This document shows positions 14,660 to 23,085 of a DNA stretch of 32,205 bases, in pieces; position 1 is the stretch's first letter, and each line of letters opens with the position of its first letter. The notes under the pieces are model-generated. The model ran no database searches. It was not told where the DNA came from and worked only from the letters and a program-made list of their open reading frames with translations. The DNA is taken from positions 1 to 32,205 of the forward strand of contig JAGWWW010000016.1 in NCBI GenBank assembly GCA_018970205.1. The letters are read 5' to 3'. The stretch is from Actinomycetales bacterium (GTDB lineage: Bacteria; Actinomycetota; Actinomycetes; S36-B12; UBA5976). A program made the translations under genes and the position numbers.

Positions 14660-16258
14660 ATGCCTGCGGCCAAGACGTTCTACGTGACGACGCCGATCTA
14701 CTACGTCAACGACGCCCCTCACATCGGCCACGCCTACACGACCGTGGCCGGCGACGTCCTCACCCGCTGGCACCGCATGCGCGGGGAGTCCGTGTGGTAC
14801 CTCACCGGCACCGACGAGCACGGGCAGAAGGTCGAGGCAGCAGCCAAGGCCAACGGCGTCAGCCCACAGCAGTGGGTCGACACCCTCGTGGCTGAGAAGT
14901 GGCTGCCGGTGTTGGACACCATCGACGTGGTCAACGACGACTTCATCCGCACCACCGACCCGCGCCACATGCAGCGCGTGCAGCGCTTCATGTCGTCACT
15001 GCACGAGCAGGGGTGGTTCTACCTCGGCGGCTACGAGGGGCCGTACTGCGTCGGTTGCGAGGAGTTCAAACTCGCCGACGAACTGATCCCAGGCGAGGGC
15101 GAGCACATCGGCAAGCAGTGCTGCGCCGTGCACGGCCGACCCGTGGAGACTTTGAACGAGAGCAACTGGTTCTTCAAGCTCTCGCAGTTCCGCGAGCGCC
15201 TCATCGAGCACTACGAGGTCAACCCCGACGCCATCGCCCCGCGCAGCGCCTACAACGAGGTCCTCTCATTCCTGCGCGGTGACCTGAAAGACCTCTCCAT
15301 CTCCCGCTCCACCTTCGACTGGGGGATCCCGCTTCCCTGGGACCCGGACCACGTCGTCTACGTCTGGTTCGACGCGCTGCTGAACTACGCCACCGCCATC
15401 GGCCTCGGCGACGACGACGAGCCGAGCGCCTCCAAATTCAGCGGAACTTGGCCCGCGGATGTGCACCTGGTGGGCAAGGACATCCTGCGTTTCCACGCCG
15501 TCATCTGGCCCGCGATGCTCATGGCCGCAGGGCTGCCGCTTCCCAAGACGGTGTTCGCCCACGGCTGGCTGCTCGTCGGCGGGGAGAAGATGAGCAAGAG
15601 CAAGCTCACCGGCATCGCCCCATCGGACATCATCGACGCATTCGGCTCCGACGCGTTCCGCTACTACTTCCTGCGCGCCATCGCATTCGGCTCCGACGGC
15701 TCGTTCTCCTGGGAGGACATGTCCGCGCGCTACACCAACGAGCTCGCCAACGGCTTGGGCAACCTTGCCTCCCGCGCGACCGCCATGGTCGACCGCTATT
15801 TCGGCGGGGCGCTACCCGCCGCCGCCACCACCGACGCCGAGCACGTCCTGCGCGAGCATTGGGGCCGCGTCGTCACCGACGCCAACGAGGCTATTGACCG
15901 CCTCGAGTTCGCGACCGCGCTGAACGCCACGAAGGAGTTCGTCGACGCGCTGAACATGTACCTCACGGAGCAGGAGCCGTGGAAGGTCGCCAAGGCCGGG
16001 ACCGATGAGGCGATGGCCCGCGTGGCGACGGTGCTCGCGACGGTGTGCGAGGGGTTGCGTGGGCTGGCCGTGGTTCTGCACCCGGTGATGCCCAAGGCGA
16101 CAGCGTCGCTGTGGGAGAGCATCGGCGCGGCCGCAGCACTCGGCGACCTCGCCGCCCAGCGCATCGACCTCGCCGGGGCTTGGGGCGTGTTGCCGGTCGG
16201 CACCCGCACCACCAAGGGCGAGCCGCTGTTCCCGCGCTTGGAGGAGCATCAACAGTGA
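14660..16258 (+). CDS. metG: Methionyl-tRNA synthetase
   Basis: 532 residues. Class I synthetase with HIGH at 21-24 (HIGHAY) and KMSKS at 310-314. The connective domain carries the Cys cluster CVGC...CC, consistent with a single zinc knuckle. The anticodon-binding helical bundle follows, and the protein ends without the C-terminal tRNA-binding (EMAP-like) domain, the short form usual in actinobacteria. I moved the start to ATG 14660 because it gives MPAAKTFYVTTPIYYVND, the conserved N-terminus; the longer frame overlaps rsmI. It is coupled to tatD by a GTGA overlap. Confidence 0.96.
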   Translation: MPAAKTFYVTTPIYYVNDAPHIGHAYTTVAGDVLTRWHRMRGESVWYLTGTDEHGQKVEAAAKANGVSPQQWVDTLVAEKWLPVLDTIDVVNDDFIRTTDPRHMQRVQRFMSSLHEQGWFYLGGYEGPYCVGCEEFKLADELIPGEGEHIGKQCCAVHGRPVETLNESNWFFKLSQFRERLIEHYEVNPDAIAPRSAYNEVLSFLRGDLKDLSISRSTFDWGIPLPWDPDHVVYVWFDALLNYATAIGLGDDDEPSASKFSGTWPADVHLVGKDILRFHAVIWPAMLMAAGLPLPKTVFAHGWLLVGGEKMSKSKLTGIAPSDIIDAFGSDAFRYYFLRAIAFGSDGSFSWEDMSARYTNELANGLGNLASRATAMVDRYFGGALPAAATTDAEHVLREHWGRVVTDANEAIDRLEFATALNATKEFVDALNMYLTEQEPWKVAKAGTDEAMARVATVLATVCEGLRGLAVVLHPVMPKATASLWESIGAAAALGDLAAQRIDLAGAWGVLPVGTRTTKGEPLFPRLEEHQQ

Positions 16259-17091
16259 CCCGTCCCGACCCGGCGGCGCCACTGCCGCACCCGGTGGTGG
16301 ACTGCCACTGCCACATGGACATGGCTTACGGCGACGAGCCGGTGCGCAGCCTCGCTGAGACCATGGAGCGCTCCGCCGCAGTCGGCGTCACGCGGGTCGT
16401 GCAGGTGGGGTGCGACATCACCACCTCGCGCTGGGCAGTCGCGGCTAGCGCGGAGCGCGAGGATGTCGTCGCGACCGTGGCGCTGCACCCGAACGAGGCG
16501 CCTCGCGTGTACGCCGAGCAAGGTGTCGCCGCGCTGCAGGAGCAGTGGGCCGAGATCGCGGAACTCGCCCAAGCCCCGCGTGTGCGCGCCATCGGCGAGA
16601 CCGGGTTGGACTTCTTCCGCACTGGCCCGGAGGGTCGCGAGGTGCAAGAGGAGTCCTTCCGCGTCCACATCCGGCTCGCGAACGACCTCGGCCTGCCGCT
16701 GATGATTCACGACCGCGACGCCCACGACGACGTCGTGCGGGTGGTGCTCGATGAGGGCGCGCCCGAGACCGTCGTGTTCCACTGTTTCTCCGGGGACGAG
16801 TCCTTGGCCAGCGTCTGCGCCGAGCACGGCTGGTACGCGTCTTTCGCCGGCACCGTGACATACAAGAACGCCGACGGCATCCGCGCGGCGCTGCGCGCGA
16901 TGCCTGCCCACCTCATCTTGACCGAGACCGACGCTCCCTTTCTTCCGCCGATGCCTTACCGCGGGCAGGTCAACGCCTCGGAGTTGATGCCGCTGACCGT
17001 GCGCTCGATGGCCGAGCAGCGCGGCGAGGAACTCGCCGCCTTCTGCGAGCAGGTGCAGGCCAACGCTTTCGCAGCCTTCGGCCAGTGGTGA
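16255..17091 (+). CDS. tatD: TatD family metal-dependent hydrolase/DNase
   Basis: 278 residues. All metal ligands of the TatD amidohydrolase fold are visible: H18 and H20 in DCHCHMD, E115 in GETGLDFFR, H152 in IHDRDAH, H176 in HCFSG and D226 in TETDAPFL. Members are 3'-5' exonucleases or deoxyribonucleases linked to repair and RNA/tRNA turnover. GTG 16255 overlaps the metG stop by four bases; the frame runs further upstream inside metG, but that part has no homology. In many actinobacteria an rpf gene follows; here rsmA follows directly after 6 bp. Confidence 0.93.
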   Translation: MTRPDPAAPLPHPVVDCHCHMDMAYGDEPVRSLAETMERSAAVGVTRVVQVGCDITTSRWAVAASAEREDVVATVALHPNEAPRVYAEQGVAALQEQWAEIAELAQAPRVRAIGETGLDFFRTGPEGREVQEESFRVHIRLANDLGLPLMIHDRDAHDDVVRVVLDEGAPETVVFHCFSGDESLASVCAEHGWYASFAGTVTYKNADGIRAALRAMPAHLILTETDAPFLPPMPYRGQVNASELMPLTVRSMAEQRGEELAAFCEQVQANAFAAFGQW

Positions 17092-17097
17092 GCCGTC

Positions 17098-17949
17098 ATG
17101 GCTGAGCCGGACGCGCCGATGGTCCTGCTCGGCGGGCAGGACATCCGGGAACTCGCATCACGACACTCGGTGCGCCCGACCAAGCAGCGCGGCCAGAACT
17201 TCGTCACCGACCCCAACACCGTCCGGATGATCGTCTCGCACGCGCAACTCCGACCGGACGATGTCGTCGTCGAGGTCGGGCCCGGGCTTGGCAGTCTCAC
17301 CTTCGCGCTGCTGCAGTCCTGCGCACATGTCGTGGCAGTCGAAGTCGACGAAACACTCGCCGCGGCCCTGCCGGAGACGGTCGCCCAACGGCTGCCGGAG
17401 GCCGTGGCGCGGCTCCTTGTCGTTAACGCCGACGCCCTCTCTGTGCGCGAGTTGCCGCAAGCCCCCACCGCGATGGTGAGCAACCTGCCCTACAACGTCG
17501 CCGTCCCCGTCTTGCTGTCGTTCCTGGAGCGGTTCCCGAGCATCGAGCGGGTGCTGGTGATGGTGCAAGCGGAGGTCGCGGACCGGCTCGCCGCCAAGCC
17601 CGGCTCCCGCACCTACGGCGTGCCCAGCGTCAAGGCCCAGTGGTACGCCGAGGTTCGCAAGGTCGCGACCGTGGGCCGCAACGTCTTCTGGCCGGCCCCC
17701 AATGTCGACAGCGCGCTGGTGTTCCTGCAGCGCCGCGCGCAGCCCGCTGCCGACCGCGCCCGCGTGTTCTCCCTCGTGGACGCCGGTTTCGCGCAGCGCC
17801 GCAAGACCCTGCGCTCGGCGCTGGCCGCAATTCTCGGCGGCGCCGACGCTGCGGCGGACACCCTCACCCGCGCCGGCATCGACCCGGGCTCCCGCGCGGA
17901 GGTGCTCAGCGTGGACGACTGGGCGCGGCTGGCACACGCGTGCTCCTAG
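17098..17949 (+). CDS. rsmA: 16S rRNA (adenine1518/1519-N6)-dimethyltransferase
   Basis: 283 residues. KsgA/RsmA dimethylates two adjacent adenines in helix 45 late in 30S assembly. The SAM-binding motif EVGPGLGSLT is at 59-68 and the catalytic NLPYNV at 129-134. The N-terminal 'RPTKQRGQNFVTDPNTV' is a variant of the usual KKLGQ.F..D motif. The C-terminal helical domain is complete. It follows tatD after six bases and belongs to the same operon. Its TAG stop doubles as part of the -10 for ispE. Confidence 0.95.
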   Translation: MAEPDAPMVLLGGQDIRELASRHSVRPTKQRGQNFVTDPNTVRMIVSHAQLRPDDVVVEVGPGLGSLTFALLQSCAHVVAVEVDETLAAALPETVAQRLPEAVARLLVVNADALSVRELPQAPTAMVSNLPYNVAVPVLLSFLERFPSIERVLVMVQAEVADRLAAKPGSRTYGVPSVKAQWYAEVRKVATVGRNVFWPAPNVDSALVFLQRRAQPAADRARVFSLVDAGFAQRRKTLRSALAAILGGADAAADTLTRAGIDPGSRAEVLSVDDWARLAHACS

Positions 17950-17952
17950 GCT
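17947..17952 (+). promoter_or_regulatory. -10 hexamer TAGGCT for ispE, built from the rsmA stop
   Basis: TAGGCT ends seven bases before GTG 17960, and its TAG is the rsmA stop codon. This is the same arrangement as at metG. Confidence 0.45.
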
Positions 17953-17959
17953 GCCACTT

Positions 17960-18880
17960 GTGTCTGTGACAGTGACCGCTCCGGCGAAGGTCAACCTCGG
18001 GTTGTCGGTCGGGCCGCTGCGCCCAGACGGCTACCACGAAATCGCCACGGTCTTCCACGCGCTCTCGCTGCACGACACCATCACCGTCGATCACGCCAGC
18101 GAGCCGTCGGTGACCATGGACATGCGGGTGCTCGGCGTGGTGCCGCAGGACGCTGACAACATCGCACTGAGCGCGGTGAACGCGCTCGCGGTCCGCACCG
18201 GCCACCAGCCGCACGCATCAGTTCACATCGTCAAACGCATACCCGTGGCAGCAGGTTTGGCCGGCGGCAGCGCCGACGCCGCCGGCGTCCTCGTGGCGTG
18301 CAACGAGCTCTGGCAGACCGGGTTGCCCCTTGCGGAGTTGGCCGACATCGCCGCGGGGCTCGGCTCGGATGTCGCCTTCGCGCTGCAAGGCGGCACGATG
18401 GTCGGCACCGGCCGCGGCGAGCGGCTCGCGCCGGTGCTCGCCGCCCCGAGCGCGCCGCTGCACTGGGTCATCGCGGCCAGCGGGGCGGGGTTGAGCACCC
18501 CAGCGGTCTACCGCGCGCTGGACGAAATGCGCGATGAGACCGGCCAGCATGTCGAGGAGCCCGCCGTCTCGATGGAGTTGATGCTCGCCCTGCGCGCGGG
18601 TGACGTGCGCCAGATCGCCGCAGCGCTCACCAACGACCTGCAACCCGCGGCGCTGCGCCTTCGTCCGGCGTTGGCTCGCACACTGCAGGCCGGCCTCGAC
18701 GCCGGCGCGGTCGGGGCGATCGTCTCCGGCAGCGGCCCTTCTTGCGCATTCCTCGCCGCCGATGCCGAGCACAGCGTCGACCTCGCGGTGGAGCTCTCCT
18801 CGGCGGGCGTCTGCGACACCGTGCTGCGCGCAACCGGCCCCGCACACGGCGTACAGGTGCAATCGGTGCAGTCCCTGTGA
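17960..18880 (+). CDS. ispE: 4-diphosphocytidyl-2-C-methyl-D-erythritol kinase
   Basis: 306 residues. IspE phosphorylates CDP-methylerythritol in the MEP pathway of isoprenoid synthesis, which supplies menaquinone and polyprenyl phosphates, including the carrier lipids used in mannosylation. GHMP kinase motifs are present: APAKVNLGL at 7-15, the ATP loop PVAAGLAGGSADAAG at 95-109, and SGSGPSC at 256-262. GTG 17960 is chosen because it places the APAKVN motif at the N-terminus. It overlaps the ABC-F gene by GTGA. Confidence 0.95.
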   Translation: MSVTVTAPAKVNLGLSVGPLRPDGYHEIATVFHALSLHDTITVDHASEPSVTMDMRVLGVVPQDADNIALSAVNALAVRTGHQPHASVHIVKRIPVAAGLAGGSADAAGVLVACNELWQTGLPLAELADIAAGLGSDVAFALQGGTMVGTGRGERLAPVLAAPSAPLHWVIAASGAGLSTPAVYRALDEMRDETGQHVEEPAVSMELMLALRAGDVRQIAAALTNDLQPAALRLRPALARTLQAGLDAGAVGAIVSGSGPSCAFLAADAEHSVDLAVELSSAGVCDTVLRATGPAHGVQVQSVQSL

Positions 18881-20712
18881 GCACCAGCCCGCTGCTCGCC
18901 GTCGAGGGCATCACCGTCGTCTACGGCACTCGCACCGTCCTCGATTCCGTCACCCTCGGCGTCATGCCGGGGGAGCGCGTGGGCGTCGTGGGGCGAAACG
19001 GCGGCGGCAAGACCACGCTGGTGGAGGTGGTCTCCGGGCTGCGCGAGCCGGACGCCGGGCGCATCACGCGCCCCGCCGGCACCACAGTGCAACTCGTGCG
19101 CCAAGACAGTTCCGGCGTCGAGCACCAGACCGTTGCAGAGTTCCTCTTCGGCGACCAGCCCTCGCACGCATGGGCCGGTAACCCGCTGGTGCGCGAGGTG
19201 CTCGAGGGCCTCATCGGCGGCGTCAGCGCGACCGGCTACCCGCACGGCATGACCACCTCGATGTCCACCATGTCCGGCGGGCAACGCCGCAAGGCCGAGC
19301 TCGCGCGCGCGCTGATGCAGGACAGCGACGTGGTCATCCTCGACGAGCCGACGAACCACCTCGAGGTCGAGGCCATCGATTGGCTCGCCGGGTTCATTAC
19401 CCGCCGGCGCGGCGCCACCGTCGTCGTCACACACGACCGCTGGTTCCTTGACGCGAGTTGCACCGCCACCTGGGAGGTCGCCGACGGGCACGTCCACAAG
19501 TACGAGGGCGGATACGCGGCTTTCGTGCTGGCCCGCGCCGAGCGGCAGCGTCGTGAGGATGTCGCGCAGGAGCGTCGCTCCAACCTGCTGCGCAAAGAGT
19601 TGGCGTGGCTTCGTCGAGGCGCACCCGCGCGCACGAGCAAGCCGAAGTTCCGCATCGCCGCCGCCGAGGCGCTCATCTCGCATGTGCCGCCGCCGCGCGA
19701 CAGCGTGCAACTCGCGCAGACCGCGTCCGCACGGCTGGGCAAGAAGGTCGTCAACATCCACGACGCCGCCTTCGCGCCCGCGCCGGCCGAGCAGACCGTC
19801 TTCGACTCCGTCTCCTGGAATCTTGCGCCGGGCACCCGCTACGGCCTGCTTGGCCCAAACGGCATCGGCAAGACCACGCTGCTGAACGCCATCGCCGAGG
19901 CCGCCGGCGGGCAGGTGGACAACCCGCCGGAGAAGCGCCACGGCCGGATCGAGGTCGGCACCACCGTCGTGGTCGGGGTGCTCTCGCAGATGGCAGACGA
20001 GACGCCGCCGGATGTGCAGGTGCTGCCCTATGTGGAGTCCCTGCGCCCGATGGTCGAGGTGGACGGCAACGACATCTCCGCGCGCTCGCTGCTCGAGCGC
20101 TTCGGCTTCACCGGCAATCGCCTCACCACCTTCATCCGCGACCTCAGCGGCGGCGAGCGTCGCCGACTTGCACTGCTGACCGTCCTGCTCGCCGGCCCGA
20201 ATGTGCTGCTGCTCGACGAGCCGACCAACGACCTCGACACCGACACCGCCGCGGAGTTCGAGGACCTGCTCGACACCTGGCCCGGCACCGTCGTCAGCGT
20301 CTCCCACGACCGCTACTTCCTCGAGCGCACCTGCGACCAGATGTACGCGCTGCTGCCCCGCACCGGCCACCCTGCCGCGCTGCGCCACCTCGTCGGCGGC
20401 GTCGAGCAGTACCTCGCCCTGCGCAATCCCGTGCAAGCCCCAGTCTCGCCATCAGCAGTGAGTGCCGCGCCATCCGCGGGGCGCAGCGGTGCCGAGGTCC
20501 ACGCCGCGCGCAAGAACCTGCAGCGGATCGAGCGGCGGTTGGCGAAGATCGAGGAGTTGCTCGCCGGGCTCGCAGTCGAGGTGGAACAGGCCGCCACCGA
20601 CTACGAGTTGCTACAACGCCTGCTCGGCGAGATGAACGACCTCACGAAGGAGAAGCAGGACCTCGAAGACGAGTGGCTGGAGTCAGCAGAGGTCGTCGCC
20701 GACACCCAGTGA
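18877..20712 (+). CDS. ABC-F family ATPase (Uup/EttA-like)
   Basis: 611 residues with two ATP-binding cassettes and no membrane segments. Walker A motifs are GRNGGGKTT (39-47) and GPNGIGKTT (326-334). Signatures are MSGGQRRKAELA and LSGGERRRLALL, and Walker B motifs are VVILDEPTNHLE and LLLDEPTNDLD. A P-site interaction linker region lies between cassettes, and a charged coiled coil (about 535-610, RKNLQRIERRLAKIEELLAGL...) ends the protein as in Uup. ABC-F proteins act on the ribosome as translation factors or antibiotic-protection proteins. Position after ispE is conserved in actinobacteria and argues for a housekeeping role. GTG 18877 overlaps the ispE stop. The following 217 bp (20713-20929) hold nothing I can support. 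Confidence 0.9.
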   Translation: MSTSPLLAVEGITVVYGTRTVLDSVTLGVMPGERVGVVGRNGGGKTTLVEVVSGLREPDAGRITRPAGTTVQLVRQDSSGVEHQTVAEFLFGDQPSHAWAGNPLVREVLEGLIGGVSATGYPHGMTTSMSTMSGGQRRKAELARALMQDSDVVILDEPTNHLEVEAIDWLAGFITRRRGATVVVTHDRWFLDASCTATWEVADGHVHKYEGGYAAFVLARAERQRREDVAQERRSNLLRKELAWLRRGAPARTSKPKFRIAAAEALISHVPPPRDSVQLAQTASARLGKKVVNIHDAAFAPAPAEQTVFDSVSWNLAPGTRYGLLGPNGIGKTTLLNAIAEAAGGQVDNPPEKRHGRIEVGTTVVVGVLSQMADETPPDVQVLPYVESLRPMVEVDGNDISARSLLERFGFTGNRLTTFIRDLSGGERRRLALLTVLLAGPNVLLLDEPTNDLDTDTAAEFEDLLDTWPGTVVSVSHDRYFLERTCDQMYALLPRTGHPAALRHLVGGVEQYLALRNPVQAPVSPSAVSAAPSAGRSGAEVHAARKNLQRIERRLAKIEELLAGLAVEVEQAATDYELLQRLLGEMNDLTKEKQDLEDEWLESAEVVADTQ

Positions 20713-20929
20713 CGGTAGCTGCTCCGCAGTGCCGACTCCGCGGTGTGATGTGTCAGCGCAGTGCGTGTGGCGTGACTGCCATCCGCGGAACTCGGGGAAG
20801 CCAGGCGCGGGCAGCAACTGCGGCACGATGGCTGTGGGCGCGCGATAGTGCTCACGAACGCACGAACTCGAGTAGTTGAATGGACATTCGCCAACACCGC
20901 GTTGCCCGCGGCAGTTCAGCTGTTCCCCA

Positions 20930-21424
20930 TTACTCGCTCTCAACGGAGAGCAGCAGCGTGCGCAGCAGGTCGGCGAGGTGCTGTCGATCGTCCGCACTGA
21001 GGGTTGAGAGCAGGCCGCGCTCCTGCGCGAGCAGCGACGCCAGCGCGGCATCGACCCGTTCTTTGCCCGCCGCCGTCAGCCGCACCAGCACCCCGCGGCC
21101 GTCCTGGGGGTCCGGCAGGCGCTGCACCAGGCCGCGCACCACCAATCGGTCGACCCGGTGCGTCATGGTGCCGCTGGTCACCATCGTGCTCGCGCCGAGG
21201 GCGCCTGCAGAGAGTTGATACGGGTCGCCGGAGCGCCGCAGCGCGGCCAGCACATCGAAGTCCCCGAGGTCGAGGTCGTGCTCGGCGAACGCCTCCCGGC
21301 GCGCGCGGTCCAGCAGCCGGGCCAGCCGCGTCACCCGCGAGAGCACCGCCAGCGGCGCCACCGGCAGATCCGGTCGCTCTCGCTGCCACGCCTCGATGAG
21401 GGCGTCGACTTCATCCCGGGCCAC
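20930..21424 (-). CDS. MarR family transcriptional regulator
   Basis: 164 residues from GTG 21424 (171 if GTG 21445 is used). The winged helix lies in the middle: 'FDVLAALRRSGDPYQLSAGALGAST', recognition helix 'MVTSGTMTHRVDRLVVRGLVQR', and wing 'PDPQDGRGVLVRLTAAGKERV'. These are textbook MarR motifs. C-terminal helices form the dimer interface. TACGAT on the minus strand (21433-21438) lies eight bases before GTG 21424, the same spacing as at pmt, so I prefer the shorter start. It is a likely local repressor with unknown ligand. It converges on the ABC-F gene and is divergent from tRNA-Gln. Confidence 0.88.
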   Translation of the reverse strand: MARDEVDALIEAWQRERPDLPVAPLAVLSRVTRLARLLDRARREAFAEHDLDLGDFDVLAALRRSGDPYQLSAGALGASTMVTSGTMTHRVDRLVVRGLVQRLPDPQDGRGVLVRLTAAGKERVDAALASLLAQERGLLSTLSADDRQHLADLLRTLLLSVESE

Positions 21425-21432
21425 GGCAGGCG

Positions 21433-21438
21433 ATCGTA
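21433..21438 (-). promoter_or_regulatory. -10 hexamer TACGAT for the MarR gene
   Basis: TACGAT on the minus strand, eight bases upstream of GTG 21424. It would lie inside the coding region if GTG 21445 were the start. Confidence 0.35.
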
Positions 21439-21499
21439 GGCGCACGCGCGGTGTCCGCCGTGGGGGCGAGGCCGCCCGGGTGGGAAGATTGCGCCACCT

Positions 21500-21571
21500 T
21501 CCCCCGTGGGGTAATTGGCAGCCCGCCGTCCTTTGGAGTCGGTTGTCTTGGTTCGAGTCCAGGCGGGGGAA
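21500..21571 (+). tRNA. tRNA-Gln (anticodon TTG)
   Basis: 72-nt cloverleaf. The acceptor TCCCCCG pairs with CGGGGGA, the D stem is GGG/CCC, and the anticodon loop CTTTGGA gives TTG (reads CAA). The T arm is CTTGG-TTCGAGT-CCAGG with one wobble pair. Discriminator is A and CCA is not encoded. The anticodon stem CCGTC/GTCGG contains a U30-U40 mismatch. A tRNA-Gln upstream of glmU is the usual actinobacterial arrangement. Confidence 0.92.
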
Positions 21572-21580
21572 CCCGATGGT

Positions 21581-21621
21581 GTCGCGCGACCGGGTGCCCC
21601 GGTTGGTCCCGGTCGCGCGAC
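21581..21621 (+). terminator. Strong hairpin terminator after tRNA-Gln
   Basis: GTCGCGCGACCGGG (21581-21594) and CCCGGTCGCGCGAC (21608-21621) are perfect reverse complements, giving a 14-bp stem with a 13-base loop. It begins nine bases after the tRNA. There is no T-tract. It insulates glmU, which has its own -10 at 21647. Confidence 0.8.
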
Positions 21622-21646
21622 CTGTCAGGCCCGCAGCGCCCCTCGC

Positions 21647-21652
21647 TAGGCT
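21647..21652 (+). promoter_or_regulatory. -10 hexamer TAGGCT for glmU
   Basis: TAGGCT ends eight bases before GTG 21661, downstream of the tRNA-Gln terminator. It is the same hexamer as before ispE and supports this start over the longer reading frame. Confidence 0.5.
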
Positions 21653-21660
21653 TGCCGCTC

Positions 21661-23085
21661 GTGGGCGTTGACGCTGTCGTAGTGCTTGCCGCAGGTGCGG
21701 GAACCCGCATGAAGTCCGCGGCCCCCAAGGTCGTCCACCCCATCCTCGGCTTGCCGCTGGTCGAGCACGTGCTGCGCGCAGTGCGCCCGCTGGAACCGAC
21801 CGTCACCGCCTGCGTCGTGGGCCACGGCCGCGAGGCTGTGCAGGCCGCGGTGCTCGCATGTGAGCCCGCCGCGCGGGTGGTGGTGCAGGAGCAGCAGAAC
21901 GGCACCGGCCACGCGATGCGCATCGCACTCGACGCGATGCCTGACCTGCAGACCGGCTCCGTCCTCGTGCTCGCCGGCGACAGCCCGCTCATCACCAGTG
22001 AGACCCTTCGGGCCCTGGTCGACGCACACAACACCGCCGCCGCGAGCGTCACCGTCCTCACCTCCATCGCGCCGGACCCACACGGCTACGGCCGCATCGT
22101 CCGCGCCGGCGACGGACGCATCGCGCGCATCGTCGAGCAGGCCGATGCAGACGAGGCCACGGCAGCGGTTGACGAGGTCAACTCAGGTGTCTACGTGTTC
22201 GACATCGCAGCCCTGCGCGCGCACCTCGCCGGGCTCGGCACAGACAACGCCCAGGGCGAGGAATACCTCACTGATGTCATCGCCGCCGCAGTCTCCGCAG
22301 GCCAGACCGTAATCGCCCACACCGGCTCCCACGAGGAGACCATGGGCATCAACGACCGCGTGCAACTCGCCCACGCCGCCGCAGTGATGCGCGATCACAT
22401 CAACGACCGCGTGATGCGCGCAGGCGTCACCCTGATCGACCCGGCCTCCACCTGGATCGGCCCGGACGCGAGCATCGCCGCCGACACCGTCATCGAGCCC
22501 GGCTGCCAGATCCTCGGCCGCACGAGCATCGCCGCCGCCGCGGTCATCGGCCCGCAGACGACACTCCTGGACTGTGAGGTCGGCGAAGGCGCGCATGTGC
22601 GCCGGACCGAGGCCACTCGCGCGGTCATCGGCGCGGGCTGCGACGTCGGCCCCTTCACATACCTGCGCCCCGGCACCGTCCTGGGCAAGGATGCCAAGGC
22701 CGGGGCGTACGTGGAAATCAAGGAGTCCACCATCGGCGACCACTCGAAAGTGCCGCACCTGTCGTATGTGGGAGACGCCACTGTCGGCTCCGACACGAAC
22801 ATCGGCGCGGCCACTGTGTTCGTGAACTACGACGGCGTGGCCAAGCACCGCACAACCGTCGGCGACGGCGTCCGCATCGGCAGCGACACCATGCTGGTCG
22901 CGCCGGTCACCGTCGGCGACGGCGCCTACACCGCCGCCGGCTCAGTCATCACCGAGGACGTCCCGGCCGGGTCGATGGCCGTGGGCCGTGCTCGGCAGCG
23001 CAACATCCTGGATTGGGTCCTGCGCAAGCGGGCAGGGTCGTCATCCGCACAGGCAGCACAGAGAGCGCAGCAGGAGGAGTCATGA
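21661..23085 (+). CDS. glmU: Bifunctional UDP-GlcNAc pyrophosphorylase / glucosamine-1-P acetyltransferase
   Basis: 474 residues. The N-terminal uridylyltransferase domain begins VVVLAAGAGTRMKSAAPKV (6-24); the C-terminal left-handed beta helix (about 255-455) has hexapeptide repeats such as IGPDASIAADTVIEPG and the active-site blocks 'YLRPGTVLG', 'YVEIKES' and 'NYDGVAKH'. It catalyses the last two steps to UDP-GlcNAc for peptidoglycan. The last 20 residues (KRAGSSSAQAAQRAQQEES) are a disordered tail whose DNA carries the AGGAGG ribosome site for prs. It overlaps prs by ATGA. The start is GTG 21661; the longer frame would read through the tRNA and terminator. Confidence 0.96.
   Translation: MGVDAVVVLAAGAGTRMKSAAPKVVHPILGLPLVEHVLRAVRPLEPTVTACVVGHGREAVQAAVLACEPAARVVVQEQQNGTGHAMRIALDAMPDLQTGSVLVLAGDSPLITSETLRALVDAHNTAAASVTVLTSIAPDPHGYGRIVRAGDGRIARIVEQADADEATAAVDEVNSGVYVFDIAALRAHLAGLGTDNAQGEEYLTDVIAAAVSAGQTVIAHTGSHEETMGINDRVQLAHAAAVMRDHINDRVMRAGVTLIDPASTWIGPDASIAADTVIEPGCQILGRTSIAAAAVIGPQTTLLDCEVGEGAHVRRTEATRAVIGAGCDVGPFTYLRPGTVLGKDAKAGAYVEIKESTIGDHSKVPHLSYVGDATVGSDTNIGAATVFVNYDGVAKHRTTVGDGVRIGSDTMLVAPVTVGDGAYTAAGSVITEDVPAGSMAVGRARQRNILDWVLRKRAGSSSAQAAQRAQQEES

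Noticed and set aside
18508-20436. 642-codon minus-strand frame opposite ispE and the ABC-F gene
   Set aside because: Length is explained by GC-rich codons; both ATP-binding cassettes are plainly encoded on the plus strand.
20713-20929. Repeated CCGCGG sites and short repeats after the ABC-F gene
   Set aside because: CCGCGG is expected often at this GC content, and no stem stable enough for a terminator could be built.
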